The notes under the pieces are model-generated. The model did not search any database. It saw nothing but the letters and a program-made list of their open reading frames with translations, and was not told the origin of the DNA. Position numbers and translations under genes: made by a program. This document shows, piece after piece, positions 24,138-33,155 of a stretch of DNA of 64,000 bases (positions are counted from its first letter, which is position 1; each line of letters opens with the position of its first letter). The stretch comes from an uncultured Flavobacteriales bacterium (GTDB taxonomy: Bacteria; Bacteroidota; Bacteroidia; Flavobacteriales_G; Salibacteraceae): assembly GCA_913057205.1 (NCBI GenBank), contig CAJXNO010000004.1, positions 46,026-110,025 of the forward strand, written 5' to 3'.

Positions 24138-24928
24138 CAGTCCTTATCGATGTTCTTGGTTTTTCCTTTCTGTTTGCGCAATTGCATTTGCAGCTTTTGA
24201 TCTTGGTTCTTTGCCGCTTCTAACATCTGCTCGGCTTCGCGGGGCGAAAGCTCAATAGGCTTGGGCTGCTTTTGTTGCTGTGCTTCGTCCTCGTTCTGCT
24301 CTCCTTTATCTTGCTGCTGCTCCTTTTCTTGCTTTTCCTTGTCCTTATCCTGCTTGTCTTGCTCAGAGGATTCGTTGTCTTTCTCTTGTTCGTCCTTCTT
24401 ATCCTGCTTTTGTTTATCCTGTTCCTTTTGGTCTTGCTGATCCTCTTTGTCTTGTTGGTCTTGTTGTTGATCCTGCTTTTGCTCTTGCTGCTGTTGTTGC
24501 TTCAAAAGGCGTTGCGCGTAAGCGAGGTTGTAGCGGGTATCATCGTCTTGCGGATTGAGCCGTAGGGCGTTCTTGTACGACTTCACCGCCTCTTCAAACT
24601 TCTGTGCTTGCAGTTGGGTGTTACCCAAATTGTGCAGTGCTTGCGCTTTTAAAGTGGGGTCTTCTGCCTGTTCTGCCACGCGTTGGTAATACTCCGTTGC
24701 CGATGTATAATTCTCTTGTCGATAAGTGGCGTTACCTCGGTTGAAGGCGCCTTCGGTATTGGCCGGGTCTTTCGACAGCGCTTGGTCGTATAGCTCCTCC
24801 GCTTTAGCAAAGTCACCATCACGATAGGCTTCGTTGCCTTCATACAACTCCAGCTTGCCTTGTGCTGCTGCATGGAGCGAAAGCACCAAGGTTAAAATCA
24901 TCATCGGTATGCTGTAACTGCGTTTCAT
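24134..24928 (-). CDS. batC: BatC: TPR protein with long charged low-complexity tail
   Basis: 264 aa. Signal peptide, three TPR units (NEAYRDGDFAKAEELYDQALSKDPANTEGAFNRGNATY and two more to about residue 145), then 80-odd residues made almost only of Gln, Lys, Asp and Glu, and a final conserved helix (LSPREAEQMLEAAKNQDQKLQMQLRKQKG). The low-complexity tail explains the long leucine-rich frame on the other strand. TPRs suggest that it gathers partner Bat proteins. Overlaps batB and batD by 4 nt each. Confidence 0.9.
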   Translation of the reverse strand: MKRSYSIPMMILTLVLSLHAAAQGKLELYEGNEAYRDGDFAKAEELYDQALSKDPANTEGAFNRGNATYRQENYTSATEYYQRVAEQAEDPTLKAQALHNLGNTQLQAQKFEEAVKSYKNALRLNPQDDDTRYNLAYAQRLLKQQQQQEQKQDQQQDQQDKEDQQDQKEQDKQKQDKKDEQEKDNESSEQDKQDKDKEKQEKEQQQDKGEQNEDEAQQQKQPKPIELSPREAEQMLEAAKNQDQKLQMQLRKQKGKTKNIDKDW

Positions 24929-25959
24929 TCCTTCTGCGAATCAAACAGTTTTTCCCACCAGAGGGATCGGACGTTTGGAATTATTAACTCGATCAGCAAG
25001 AGGAAAAGGGCAGGGAAGAGCAACCATTGGAAGCGGTCTTCATAGTCGGTATACACCTTCGCGCCGATCTCAACCTTTTCCATGCGCTCTACCTCTTCGA
25101 AAATGTAGGCCATGCCGCTTTCTCCGTTGGTAGCCCGTACGAAGATGCCATCGCTCATGTTCGCGAGCTCGCTCAGCATGGCATCGTCGAGTTTGGTTAC
25201 GATGGTGTTGCCTTCCTTGTTCTTCCTGAACCCGATTCGTTTACCACCTTGATAGATGGGGATCGGTGCGCCATCTGGTGATCCCATTCCGATGGCGTGC
25301 ACCACCACGTCTGCTTCCGCCGCTTTCTGGATGGCAGCATTGGCGCTTTCCTCGTGGTCTTCGCCGTCTGAGATCAGGATGATGGCCTTGGAGGAGGGAG
25401 CCTCCATGTCAAAGGAGTTTAGGCACAGCTCCACTGCATTCCCAATGTCTGTTCCCTGCGTGGCAATCAAGTTGCTCTCAATGCTGTTCAGGAAGAGCTT
25501 CGCTGCGGAATGGTCGCTGGTAATGGGCAGCTGCACAAAAGCTTCACCCGCAAACACCACGATGCCAATCCGATCCGACTTCAGGTAGCTGAGAAGCTCT
25601 TCGATGCTTCGCTTGGCACGTTCCAAGCGGTTTGGGTAGAGGTCCTCCGCTTGCATGCTGTTGGAAACATCCAAGGCGATCATCAGGTCGATGCCTTTTC
25701 GTTTCACCTCCTCGGTCTTGCTGCCGAATTGCGGATTGGCCAGGGCCAACACCAAGGCGATCAAAGCGAGGCTATAGATCACCAGTTTCACCCAAGCCTT
25801 CGCTTTACTCGCCATTGGCACCAGGGCCGACTTGAGGTTGGGGTCGATGATCGAGCGTAAGCGTTTCTGTTTAGCGCGACGCTGCAATAGGAAGATCAAC
25901 CAGACCAGCGGGATCAGGGCCAAGAGGTAGAGCAGGTATGGATGTTCAAACCTAAACAT
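24925..25959 (-). CDS. batB: BatB: von Willebrand factor A domain membrane protein
   Basis: 344 aa. Two N-terminal transmembrane helices (LYLLALIPLVWLIFLL and LVIYSLALIALVLALA), a VWA domain (about 85-290) with the MIDAS motif DVSNSMQAEDL, the conserved Thr site and ISDGEDHEES, and a final transmembrane helix (FQWLLFPALFLLLIELIIP). The metal-binding VWA domain faces the periplasm. Paralogue of the adjacent batA; the pair is a hallmark of this operon. Confidence 0.92.
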   Translation of the reverse strand: MFRFEHPYLLYLLALIPLVWLIFLLQRRAKQKRLRSIIDPNLKSALVPMASKAKAWVKLVIYSLALIALVLALANPQFGSKTEEVKRKGIDLMIALDVSNSMQAEDLYPNRLERAKRSIEELLSYLKSDRIGIVVFAGEAFVQLPITSDHSAAKLFLNSIESNLIATQGTDIGNAVELCLNSFDMEAPSSKAIILISDGEDHEESANAAIQKAAEADVVVHAIGMGSPDGAPIPIYQGGKRIGFRKNKEGNTIVTKLDDAMLSELANMSDGIFVRATNGESGMAYIFEEVERMEKVEIGAKVYTDYEDRFQWLLFPALFLLLIELIIPNVRSLWWEKLFDSQKE

Positions 25960-26953
25960 CGGTCAATGCACTTTTAAGTACGAGGGTTCGGAGGACGTAC
26001 TCCAAGCCAAGCAGCAGCAAAGCCGCTAAGGCCAAGACGAAATACTCCTCGTTCTTCTTTTCATATTGGGTTTCTTCAATGATGGTCTTCTCCATGCGGT
26101 CGATCTCCTCGTAGATCGTCGCCAGGCTTTGGTTGTCTGTGGCGCGAAAGTATTGGCCATTGGTCAGATCAGCGATCTCCTGCAAGGACTTCTCGTCGAT
26201 GTTCACATCTTGCATCTGGTAGCGGATGCGCCCGAACATGTCTTGCGTGGGCATGGGCGCTTGTCCCTTCGTTCCTACGCCGATGGTGTAGACCTTCACG
26301 CCAAAGGTGGTCGCGATCTCTGCCGCCGTCACCGGGGCGATAGAACCGGCATTGTTCTCACCATCGGTCAGGAGGATTACCACCTTGCTTTTCGCGTCGG
26401 ATTCCTTCAATCGATTTACGGCATTCGCCAAGCCCATTCCGATGGCGGTTCCATCTTGAATCATGCCGTGTTCCAATTCCGCAAACAGGTTGACCAGCTT
26501 TTCGTGGTCGGTTGTGAGCGGACATTGCGTGAAGCTTTCACCGCTGTACACCACCAATCCGATGCGGTCGTTCGGCCGGTTTTGGATGAACTCGACGCCT
26601 ACTTGCTTTGCGGCCTCCAAACGGTTCGGTTCAAAATCGCGGGCGAGCATACTGCTGGAGATGTCCATCGCCAAGACGATGTCTATGCCCTCGGTCTTTA
26701 CATCTTGCCAGCTGGTGCTGGATTGCGGGCGGGCCATAGCGGTCAACAGTCCAGCCAGTACCAACAACCGAAGTGCAAAGGGAAGGTGTACGAGGTAGCT
26801 CTTCCAACCGTGTTGTTCGGGTAAGAACTGTAAGGTTGCGTAGCCCATCACCGGTTGGCGACGCCAGTATTTCCAAACGTACCAAGCAACGATGAACGGT
26901 ATGATCAACAAGCCCCATAACCATTCGATATGTGCGAACTCCCAATCAGCCAT
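25952..26953 (-). CDS. batA: BatA: von Willebrand factor A domain membrane protein
   Basis: 333 aa. N-terminal membrane helices (WLWGLLIIPFIVAWYVW and LPFALRLLVLAGLLTAMA), VWA domain with MIDAS DISSSMLARDF and LTDGENNAGSIAPV, and a C-terminal helix (YFVLALAALLLLGLEYVL). The order, length and close similarity to batB match the Bat operon. Overlaps both neighbours by 8 nt. Confidence 0.92.
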   Translation of the reverse strand: MADWEFAHIEWLWGLLIIPFIVAWYVWKYWRRQPVMGYATLQFLPEQHGWKSYLVHLPFALRLLVLAGLLTAMARPQSSTSWQDVKTEGIDIVLAMDISSSMLARDFEPNRLEAAKQVGVEFIQNRPNDRIGLVVYSGESFTQCPLTTDHEKLVNLFAELEHGMIQDGTAIGMGLANAVNRLKESDAKSKVVILLTDGENNAGSIAPVTAAEIATTFGVKVYTIGVGTKGQAPMPTQDMFGRIRYQMQDVNIDEKSLQEIADLTNGQYFRATDNQSLATIYEEIDRMEKTIIEETQYEKKNEEYFVLALAALLLLGLEYVLRTLVLKSALTDV

Positions 26954-27914
26954 GGTCTGCTTCGTTGTTTTCGTTGGATGCGCGCAAGGCAGCTTGTGCC
27001 TTCACGAAAGATTCAACCACCTCCAGGTTGAGTTCATTTTCGCTACCGATGGGTTTTTCCTTGGCGAACTTCACGAGATCGGCCAAGAAGAGCAATTGAC
27101 GTAAGGATTGCTGTTGTTCCTTGTTGATGTCTGGTTGATGTTGGATGCCGCGAAGGATCTCGTCTGAGGTCTGCTCCATGGCAGGTAAGTGAAAATGTCC
27201 TTCCAAGAACTCCCGGAGGATATTCGATAATTCGATGTAGAAGCGTTTGGTTTCGCCTTGCTGCCAGTATTTTTTCTCCTTCAAGGCCTCCAAAGCTTCG
27301 AGGGCAAGCTCGTGGGCGGGCCTTCTCGGTTCTACCTTCTCAACGATCGGAATAGGTGTTTTTGGACGATTGCGCAAGTAGTAGATCAACCCGATAATAG
27401 CAGCAATGATGGCCAATCCTAGCGCGATCCAAGGCCAGTTTTGCTCCAACCATTCCTTCCAAGCAAAGGGAACCTCCTGAATGTCTTTGATGTCTGCGAT
27501 GCCCTTGGTGGTATCGATCGGTACGGTTTGTACGGCCAAGAGGAAAGGATTGGATGCAATGCTGTCGCCGTTGATGCTTCCTTGCAACGGAGCGATGGCG
27601 AAGTAGCCTGAATCAAAACTCGTGATCGTGAAGGACTGGGAAAGTACCCGTTGTTCCAACTGATCACCTACAAATTGGGTGTCGATCTTGGACCTTTCGA
27701 TCACTTCAATGTGTTTACCAATGACCTCACCGATCTCTGGAAGCATTACCGTATCCGGTGTTGCCGCCTTCATCGTCAATTGCAGACCGATTTGCTCACC
27801 GATCAAGATCTCTTCCCGATCTAGTTTTACCTCCAGGCTGCGCTCTTGGGCCTGTCCAAGCACACTTAGGAATACGCCGATCAACACCCATGTATGTTTG
27901 CTCCGAGCCATCAT
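26946..27914 (-). CDS. Bat-operon membrane protein with BatD-like beta domain
   Basis: 322 aa. Signal peptide (ending LGQAQ), one beta-sandwich domain similar in style to BatD (LEVKLDREEILIGEQIGLQLTMKA), a transmembrane helix near residue 170 (WPWIALGLAIIAAIIGLIYYL) and a cytoplasmic helical domain (HELALEALEALKEKKYWQQGETKRFYIELSNILREFLEGHF). It lies between the DUF58 gene and batA with short overlaps, the position of the unnamed extra protein in many Bacteroidota Bat operons. The cytoplasmic part may touch the MoxR/DUF58 pair (inference). Confidence 0.8.
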   Translation of the reverse strand: MMARSKHTWVLIGVFLSVLGQAQERSLEVKLDREEILIGEQIGLQLTMKAATPDTVMLPEIGEVIGKHIEVIERSKIDTQFVGDQLEQRVLSQSFTITSFDSGYFAIAPLQGSINGDSIASNPFLLAVQTVPIDTTKGIADIKDIQEVPFAWKEWLEQNWPWIALGLAIIAAIIGLIYYLRNRPKTPIPIVEKVEPRRPAHELALEALEALKEKKYWQQGETKRFYIELSNILREFLEGHFHLPAMEQTSDEILRGIQHQPDINKEQQQSLRQLLFLADLVKFAKEKPIGSENELNLEVVESFVKAQAALRASNENNEADHG

Positions 27915-28786
27915 GCGCGTGCCTCCCGTTGTTTGAAAAGTTGCATGAGCGGTTTCACATAGCTACGGTTGGTGTAGAGTTCGGCATAGTCCACGCCGAT
28001 CTTTCTGAGTTGGTTCACGGTTTCCAAGTGATGTTGGGTACGGGCCTTAGCGTAGCGTTCCCTCACTGTCTTATCGGAGGTGTCTACCCATACGGTTCTT
28101 CCGGATTCGAAGTCCTTCATCGGAAGCATCCCGAGGTCGGGTAGGGTATCTTCTGCAATGTCTCGTGGGATGAGTGTTACCAAGTCATGGCGTTGCCGCG
28201 CAATCCGCAAAGGCTTCTCATAGTTCGTATCCATCATGTCGCTAATAAGGAATGCGATGCTGCGCTTCTTGGTCACATTGTTGAAGAAGCGCAAGGCCTC
28301 TTCGATGTTGGTGCCATGACCCTCGGGCTTAAAGTCGATCAGTTCTCGAATGATCCGAAGGATGTGGGTCTTGCCTTTTTTAGGAGGGATGAATTTCTCG
28401 ATGCGATCAGAGAAGAGGATGACACCGATCTTATCGTTGTTCTGCACCGCAGAGAAAGCCAACACCGCTGCCACTTCCGTTAGCAGCTCCCGTTTGAGCA
28501 TGCCTTTTGTTCCGAAGTTTTCTGATGCACTTACATCGATGATGAGCATCATTGTGATCTCACGTTCTTCTTCGAAAACCTTTACGTACGGATGGTTAAA
28601 ACGCGCCGTCACATTCCAGTCAATGCTTCGGATCGGGTCGCCTGGCTGGTATTCACGTACCTCACTGAACGCCATTCCACGGCCTTTGAAGGCAGAATGA
28701 TACTCACCCGAGAAGATCTGATTGCTCAGTCCACGGGTCTTGATCTCGATCTTTCTTACTTTCTTAAGGAGTTCTGACGTTTCCAT
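27911..28786 (-). CDS. DUF58 domain protein of the Bat operon
   Basis: 291 aa, no signal peptide or membrane helix. DUF58 signature FSEVREYQPGDPIRSIDWNVTARFNHPYVKVFEEERE near residues 35-75, followed by a VWA-like part with DVSASENFGT and ISDMMDTN. DUF58 proteins pair with MoxR ATPases, which are thought to remodel VWA-containing partners. Located directly after moxR, and its stop overlaps the next gene by 4 nt. Confidence 0.92.
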   Translation of the reverse strand: METSELLKKVRKIEIKTRGLSNQIFSGEYHSAFKGRGMAFSEVREYQPGDPIRSIDWNVTARFNHPYVKVFEEEREITMMLIIDVSASENFGTKGMLKRELLTEVAAVLAFSAVQNNDKIGVILFSDRIEKFIPPKKGKTHILRIIRELIDFKPEGHGTNIEEALRFFNNVTKKRSIAFLISDMMDTNYEKPLRIARQRHDLVTLIPRDIAEDTLPDLGMLPMKDFESGRTVWVDTSDKTVRERYAKARTQHHLETVNQLRKIGVDYAELYTNRSYVKPLMQLFKQREARA

Positions 28787-28831
28787 GCATCGCTTTACTA
28801 GGGGAATTCAAACAACTGATTTCAGCTGCGT

Positions 28832-29842
28832 CTATGGTACCTCTACGCGATTTAAGATTTCGTCAATGATGTCTTCTGTGGTGATGTTCTCAGCCTCGGC
28901 CTCGTAGGTCAAGCCAATACGATGGCGCAGCACATCTTTGCTCACGGCCCGAACATCCTCTGGGATAACATATCCACGACGCTTGATAAAGGCGTAGGCC
29001 TTAGCTGCCAGGGCCAAGTTGATGCTCGCACGGGGCGAACCTCCAAAGTTGATGAGGTCCTTGAAGTGCTCCATACCATAATCCTGCGGGTCGCGGGTAG
29101 CGAACACAATATCTACGATGTACTGCTCGATCTTTTCATCCATGTACACTTCCCGAACCATGTCACGTGCTTTTAGGATGTCTTTCGTTTCAAGGATCGG
29201 TTTTGTACTGGGGAACTCCGCTTTTCCAGTGTTCTGTTGGATGATCTTACGTTCTTCTTCCTTCTTCGGATAGTCTAGCACCACCTTCAGCATGAATCGG
29301 TCTACCTGAGCTTCTGGAAGGGGATAGGTTCCTTCTTGCTCCACTGGGTTTTGCGTAGCAAGCACCAAGAAGGGTTTCGGAAGGGCAAAGGTTTCGTCGC
29401 CGATGGTCACCTGCTTTTCTTGCATGGCCTCTAACAGGGCGCTTTGCACTTTGGCTGGTGCTCGGTTGATCTCATCCGCCAAAATGAAGTTTGCGAAGAT
29501 CGGCCCCTTACGCACGGTGAACTCGTCTTTCTTGACCTGGTAGATCTGAGTACCTACCAAGTCGGCTGGAAGGAGGTCTGGTGTGAACTGAATGCGACTG
29601 AAGTCAGCATGGATGGTGGAGGAGAGCGATTTGATGGCAAGTGTCTTGGCCAGTCCGGGAACCCCTTCGAGGAGGAGGTGTCCGTTCGTTAGCAGGCAGA
29701 TCATCATGCGGTCGATCATGTACCGTTGACCGATGATCACCTTGTCCATTTCGCGGTTGATCAACTCGATGAACGCGCTCTCTTTCTCTATGCGCTCATT
29801 CAGCGCTCTGATGTCTGTTCCTTGTTCTGTGCCTGTTTCCAT
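28832..29842 (-). CDS. MoxR-family AAA+ ATPase, first gene of Bat operon
   Basis: 336 aa from the ATG at 29842 (METGTEQG). Walker A GVPGLAKTLAIKS, Walker B FILADEINRAP, sensor 1 LVLATQNPVEQEGTYPLPEAQVDRFM and a C-terminal lid with GGSPRASINL. It is a chaperone-like ATPase expected to act with the DUF58 and VWA proteins encoded downstream. The gap to the DUF58 gene is 45 bp, the largest in the operon up to batD. Confidence 0.93.
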   Translation of the reverse strand: METGTEQGTDIRALNERIEKESAFIELINREMDKVIIGQRYMIDRMMICLLTNGHLLLEGVPGLAKTLAIKSLSSTIHADFSRIQFTPDLLPADLVGTQIYQVKKDEFTVRKGPIFANFILADEINRAPAKVQSALLEAMQEKQVTIGDETFALPKPFLVLATQNPVEQEGTYPLPEAQVDRFMLKVVLDYPKKEEERKIIQQNTGKAEFPSTKPILETKDILKARDMVREVYMDEKIEQYIVDIVFATRDPQDYGMEHFKDLINFGGSPRASINLALAAKAYAFIKRRGYVIPEDVRAVSKDVLRHRIGLTYEAEAENITTEDIIDEILNRVEVP

Positions 29843-30024
29843 GTGCGTTTCATTTATCAACAATCCTATTTCCTTCTGAACAACGCGAAAATCCTAATAA
29901 ACGCTCCCAGAATGCGGCGTTCTGCTGTTAAACAATGTTAAGAAGTAATCCATCCTGAAAGCCTTATGAATAAAGGGTTTGAGCTACATTCGGCACCCTT
30001 GAATTTTGAAAAAATTAACGGCTT

Positions 30025-30441
30025 ATGAATGAGCAAAAAACCATCGACCCGAAGCTTTCTGAAGTGATTGATCATGTGCGTGCTTTTCACGATGCGTTTC
30101 GTATTGAGAATAAGGAGGAACCCATCGCTGAGATTCATCCCGAAACCATTCACCTACGGTACAAATTGATGCGGGAGGAGAATGAAGAATACTTAGAAGC
30201 TGCAAGAGAAGGTGACCTCGTTGAGGTGGCAGATGCCTTGGGCGATATGCTCTACATTTTGTGTGGTACCATCTTATCGCATGGACTACAGCACAAGATC
30301 GCTGAGGTTTTTGAGGAGATACAACGCAGCAACATGAGCAAGCTCGATGAAAACGGTGAGCCCATTTATCGCGAGGATGGTAAAGTGATGAAGAGTGCGC
30401 TCTATTTCAAGCCCAACATCGCTAATATCCTAGAAAAGTAG
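30025..30441 (+). CDS. MazG-like nucleotide pyrophosphohydrolase
   Basis: 138 aa, all-alpha NTP pyrophosphatase fold. The metal-binding pattern EExxE...ExxD is seen in REENEEYLEAAREGDLVEVADALGDMLYIL. The C-terminal NMSKLDENGEPIYREDGKVMKSALYFKP matches phage and bacterial MazG-like/phosphoribosyl-ATP diphosphatase relatives. Likely hydrolyses non-canonical or surplus NTPs in the cytoplasm. 8 bp from the convergent ribH. Confidence 0.88.
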   Translation: MNEQKTIDPKLSEVIDHVRAFHDAFRIENKEEPIAEIHPETIHLRYKLMREENEEYLEAAREGDLVEVADALGDMLYILCGTILSHGLQHKIAEVFEEIQRSNMSKLDENGEPIYREDGKVMKSALYFKPNIANILEK

Positions 30442-30448
30442 AAGAGGA

Positions 30449-30931
30449 TTATCGATCGCGCAACGCCAGCATTTGCAGCGCTGTTACCGCTGCTTCAGTG
30501 CCTTTATTGCCATACTTCCCACCGCTTCGCGCACGCGATTGTTCGATGTTGTCATCGGTGAGTACACCGAAGATCACCGGCAGGTTATGCTTCAATGAAA
30601 CGTCTTTGATGCCTTGAGCAACCGCCTGGCAGACGTAGTCGAAATGCGCTGTTTCTCCACGGATAACCGAGCCGAGGCAAATCACTGCATCGGGCTTGTA
30701 GCGATCGATCGCCCATTGTGCTCCCAGCGGTAATTCATAGCTCCCAGGAACGGTCATGGACTCGATCTGGTTGCCAGGTACATCGGCATTGATCAACAGA
30801 TCCATCGCGCCATCGTACAAGCCACTCGTGATCTCTTTGTTCCAAGCAGAACGAACGATCACGATCTTCCATTTCGGATTCACCTTTGGTAGGTCGTCGT
30901 ACTCAGAAAGGTTCTTGTTCTCCGTAGCCAT
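30449..30931 (-). CDS. ribH: 6,7-dimethyl-8-ribityllumazine synthase
   Basis: 160 aa, the family length. Motifs: IVRSAWNKEITSGLYDGA at the N-terminus, MTVPGSYELPLGAQWA, and the catalytic stretch CLGSVIRGETAHFDYV with the conserved His; then PVIFGVLTDDNIEQS and the late GNKGTEAAVTALQM. It condenses the ribityl pyrimidine with 3,4-dihydroxy-2-butanone-4-phosphate in riboflavin synthesis, as a cytoplasmic oligomer. 12 bp after the TPR protein gene, so cotranscribed with it. Confidence 0.96.
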   Translation of the reverse strand: MATENKNLSEYDDLPKVNPKWKIVIVRSAWNKEITSGLYDGAMDLLINADVPGNQIESMTVPGSYELPLGAQWAIDRYKPDAVICLGSVIRGETAHFDYVCQAVAQGIKDVSLKHNLPVIFGVLTDDNIEQSRARSGGKYGNKGTEAAVTALQMLALRDR

Positions 30932-30943
30932 GATGTGTAGGAA

Positions 30944-31621
30944 TTATCCAGCCAATCCCTCCGCGCGAGCGATGTACTTCTCGATCAAGCGGCCTTCATT
31001 GCTGTTCGAATAGTCGTTCTGGATGCGCTTGTAGAGGTCAAGGGCCTCATTGTAATCACCCACTTCCTCATGTGCACGCGCTGCCTTCATCAAGTAGATC
31101 GGTGCGGTAAGGTCGTTGTCAGAGTGCTCTACGGCGCTGTTGTAGTAGTTCAAGGCCTTGTCTACCTCTCCCAGCTCCATGTAAGCATCGCCGGTGGCAC
31201 CTAATGCTACCGCGCATACCATGATGTCTTGGCAATCGTAGTTCTCTAGGTATTCGATGGCGTCTTGGTACTGACCCAAGCGTAGGTAGGAAATCCCTGC
31301 GTAGTAGTGCGCCAAGTTGGCCGTTTCTGTGATACCGTACTTATCGATGATGTCTAGGAAGCCGTAAGCCACGTCAGAACCATTCAACGCTACATCCAAT
31401 TCATCCTTCGCAAAGGACTGCTGTGCTTGCCAGATCTGTTCTTTCGCTTCTTCCTCTTGCGGTGCGAGGTAAATGTTCTTGTATGCGAAGTAGGATACCA
31501 GCATCAATACGATCGCGCCCACAATGATGGAAAGGCTCTTCTGATTCTCTACTACCCAACCTTCCGTTTTGGAGTATACCTCCTCAACATCTACAATGAT
31601 TTCTTCTTGATCTTTCGCCAT
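30944..31621 (-). CDS. Membrane-anchored TPR protein (YfgM-like)
   Basis: 225 aa. A short cytoplasmic N-terminus is followed by one transmembrane helix (LSIIVGAIVLMLVSYFAY, about 29-46) and a TPR-rich domain (ANLAHYYAGISYLRLGQYQDAIEYLENY, GDAYMELGEVDKALNYYNSA, ARAHEEVGDYNEALDLYKRI). The layout resembles YfgM/BamD-type envelope TPR proteins. Upstream of ribH in one transcript; this pairing recurs in Bacteroidota as far as I know. Role unknown. Confidence 0.85.
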   Translation of the reverse strand: MAKDQEEIIVDVEEVYSKTEGWVVENQKSLSIIVGAIVLMLVSYFAYKNIYLAPQEEEAKEQIWQAQQSFAKDELDVALNGSDVAYGFLDIIDKYGITETANLAHYYAGISYLRLGQYQDAIEYLENYDCQDIMVCAVALGATGDAYMELGEVDKALNYYNSAVEHSDNDLTAPIYLMKAARAHEEVGDYNEALDLYKRIQNDYSNSNEGRLIEKYIARAEGLAG

Positions 31622-31673
31622 TACCTTTAAAAATGAAGTTGCAAATATATTTTTTTATCCGCAGGTAAGGGCC

Positions 31674-31701
31674 TTGTCATGACATCCAAATTCTACCTTT
31701 G
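31674..31701 (+). promoter_or_regulatory. recF promoter
   Basis: TTG (31674-31676), 17-bp spacer, TACCTTTG (31694-31701): a full match to the Bacteroidota TTG/TAnnTTTG promoter. The recF ATG begins only 8 bases after the box, so the transcript should be leaderless or nearly so. Confidence 0.65.
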
Positions 31702-31708
31702 AACTTCT

Positions 31709-32812
31709 ATGTATTTAGCCCGCCTCAGTGTTGTCAATTTCAAGAACATCGAAGACGTTTCGATGGACCTTGCGGAGAAGGTGAATTGCTTCCTAGGCAA
31801 CAATGGCGCGGGAAAAACATCGCTGCTCGACGCGATCTACTACCTCGCATTTTGCAAGAGTTTCTTCAATCCAATCGACAGCCAGAACATCCGTCACGAC
31901 GAAGGTTTTTTCGTTATCGATGGCAACATCGTGCTCGATGGAGAGGAGGAACGCTTCTTCTGTGGACTGAAAAAAGGCGATAAGAAGCACTTCAAACGCA
32001 ACCAGAAAGAGTACGAACGCTTAGCTGATCACATCGGCATCATTCCATTGGTGATGATCGCACCAGCAGATACACATCTGGTTACGGAGGGCAGCGATGT
32101 GCGACGCAAGTTCATGGATGGCATCATTTCACAATACGACCGTCAATACCTTGATCACTTGCTCCACTACAACCGCCTGCTCGCACAGCGGAATGCCTTA
32201 CTCAAGCACCAGTGGGCAGAACGGAAGTTCGACTCCCTGAGTTTAGAGGTGTTTGATGAGCAGTTGCACGACTTGGGCACTACCATTTATGCGAAGCGTG
32301 TTTCTTTTTTGGAGGGTTATTTGCCCATCTTCAATCGCTTCTATGCATTGATCTCCGGCGGCGCTGAAACGGTGAGTATTGAGTATGATAGTGCGCTTAA
32401 TGATACCACGCTATTGGAACTGTTCAACGCAAGTCGAGATCGCGACTACCGCGCTCAATACACCACACAGGGCATTCATAAGGACGATCTGAAATTCACC
32501 ATCGGCGGACATCCGATGAAAAAGTTTGGGAGTCAGGGACAGATCAAAAGCTTCGTCATCAGCCTGAAACTGGCGCAGTTTGACTACCTCAAAGACATCA
32601 AGCAACGCAAACCGATCTTGTTACTAGACGACATCTTTGATAAGCTCGATGACCAGCGTGTAGCCGCTTTGATGCAATTGGTGAGCGAGGAACATTTCGG
32701 ACAGATCTTCATCACCGACGCTAACTTGCATCGTGTACCTGATCTCTTCAAGGATGAGCAAGTACCATTGAAAAAATTCCTCGTGGAATCCGGTTCAATT
32801 AAAGAATTTTGA
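31709..32812 (+). CDS. recF: DNA replication and repair protein RecF
   Basis: 367 aa. SMC/ABC-type ATPase: Walker A GNNGAGKTSLLDAIYYLA (residues 30-47), the RecF-specific LVTEGSDVRRKFMDGIISQ, signature GSQGQIKSFVISLKLAQF and Walker B PILLLDDIFDKLD. RecF loads RecA at gaps with RecO and RecR. It is followed after 4 bp by the DUF721 gene, an arrangement seen in other bacteria near the origin-linked recF cluster, although dnaA, dnaN and gyrB are not in this window. Confidence 0.96.
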   Translation: MYLARLSVVNFKNIEDVSMDLAEKVNCFLGNNGAGKTSLLDAIYYLAFCKSFFNPIDSQNIRHDEGFFVIDGNIVLDGEEERFFCGLKKGDKKHFKRNQKEYERLADHIGIIPLVMIAPADTHLVTEGSDVRRKFMDGIISQYDRQYLDHLLHYNRLLAQRNALLKHQWAERKFDSLSLEVFDEQLHDLGTTIYAKRVSFLEGYLPIFNRFYALISGGAETVSIEYDSALNDTTLLELFNASRDRDYRAQYTTQGIHKDDLKFTIGGHPMKKFGSQGQIKSFVISLKLAQFDYLKDIKQRKPILLLDDIFDKLDDQRVAALMQLVSEEHFGQIFITDANLHRVPDLFKDEQVPLKKFLVESGSIKEF

Positions 32813-32816
32813 TCGC

Positions 32817-33155
32817 ATGAGGCGACGCTACGATTCAAAGAAAGACAAGCGGGATTCCAACCAGGAATCGCTCGGACAAGTGATCGAGCGCATGTTGAGT
32901 GTGTACCGCTTGAAGGGAGGAATGCGTCAGGTAAACCTCATCAACCACTGGCAAGAGATCGTTGGTCCGGCCATTGCAGCAAAGACCGATGACGTAGAAC
33001 TCCGTGGCGAGCGTTTGATCATCCGCATGACCTCAGCTGCCATGAAACATGAGCTTTTCTATCAGCGACAAGACATCGCCAACAACGTTAATCGCTTTCT
33101 GCAAGAAGAGGTGGTGAAGGAGGTAGACCTCCAAGACGCCAAAATCAGTCGATGA
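32817..33155 (+). CDS. DUF721/DciA-like protein
   Basis: 112 aa, small basic protein with the DUF721 pattern: LGQVIERMLSVYRLKGGMRQVNLINHWQEIVGPAIAAKT, VELRGERLIIRMTSAAMKHELFYQRQDI. The DciA family operates helicase loading in many bacteria lacking DnaC/DnaI. Cotranscribed with recF (4-bp gap), which fits a replication role. Overlaps the convergent NlpC/P60 gene by 11 nt. Confidence 0.85.
   Translation: MRRRYDSKKDKRDSNQESLGQVIERMLSVYRLKGGMRQVNLINHWQEIVGPAIAAKTDDVELRGERLIIRMTSAAMKHELFYQRQDIANNVNRFLQEEVVKEVDLQDAKISR

Noticed and set aside
24272..24565. Leucine-rich membrane-like frame on the plus strand
   Set aside because: It is the antisense reading of the Gln/Lys/Asp-rich tail of batC.
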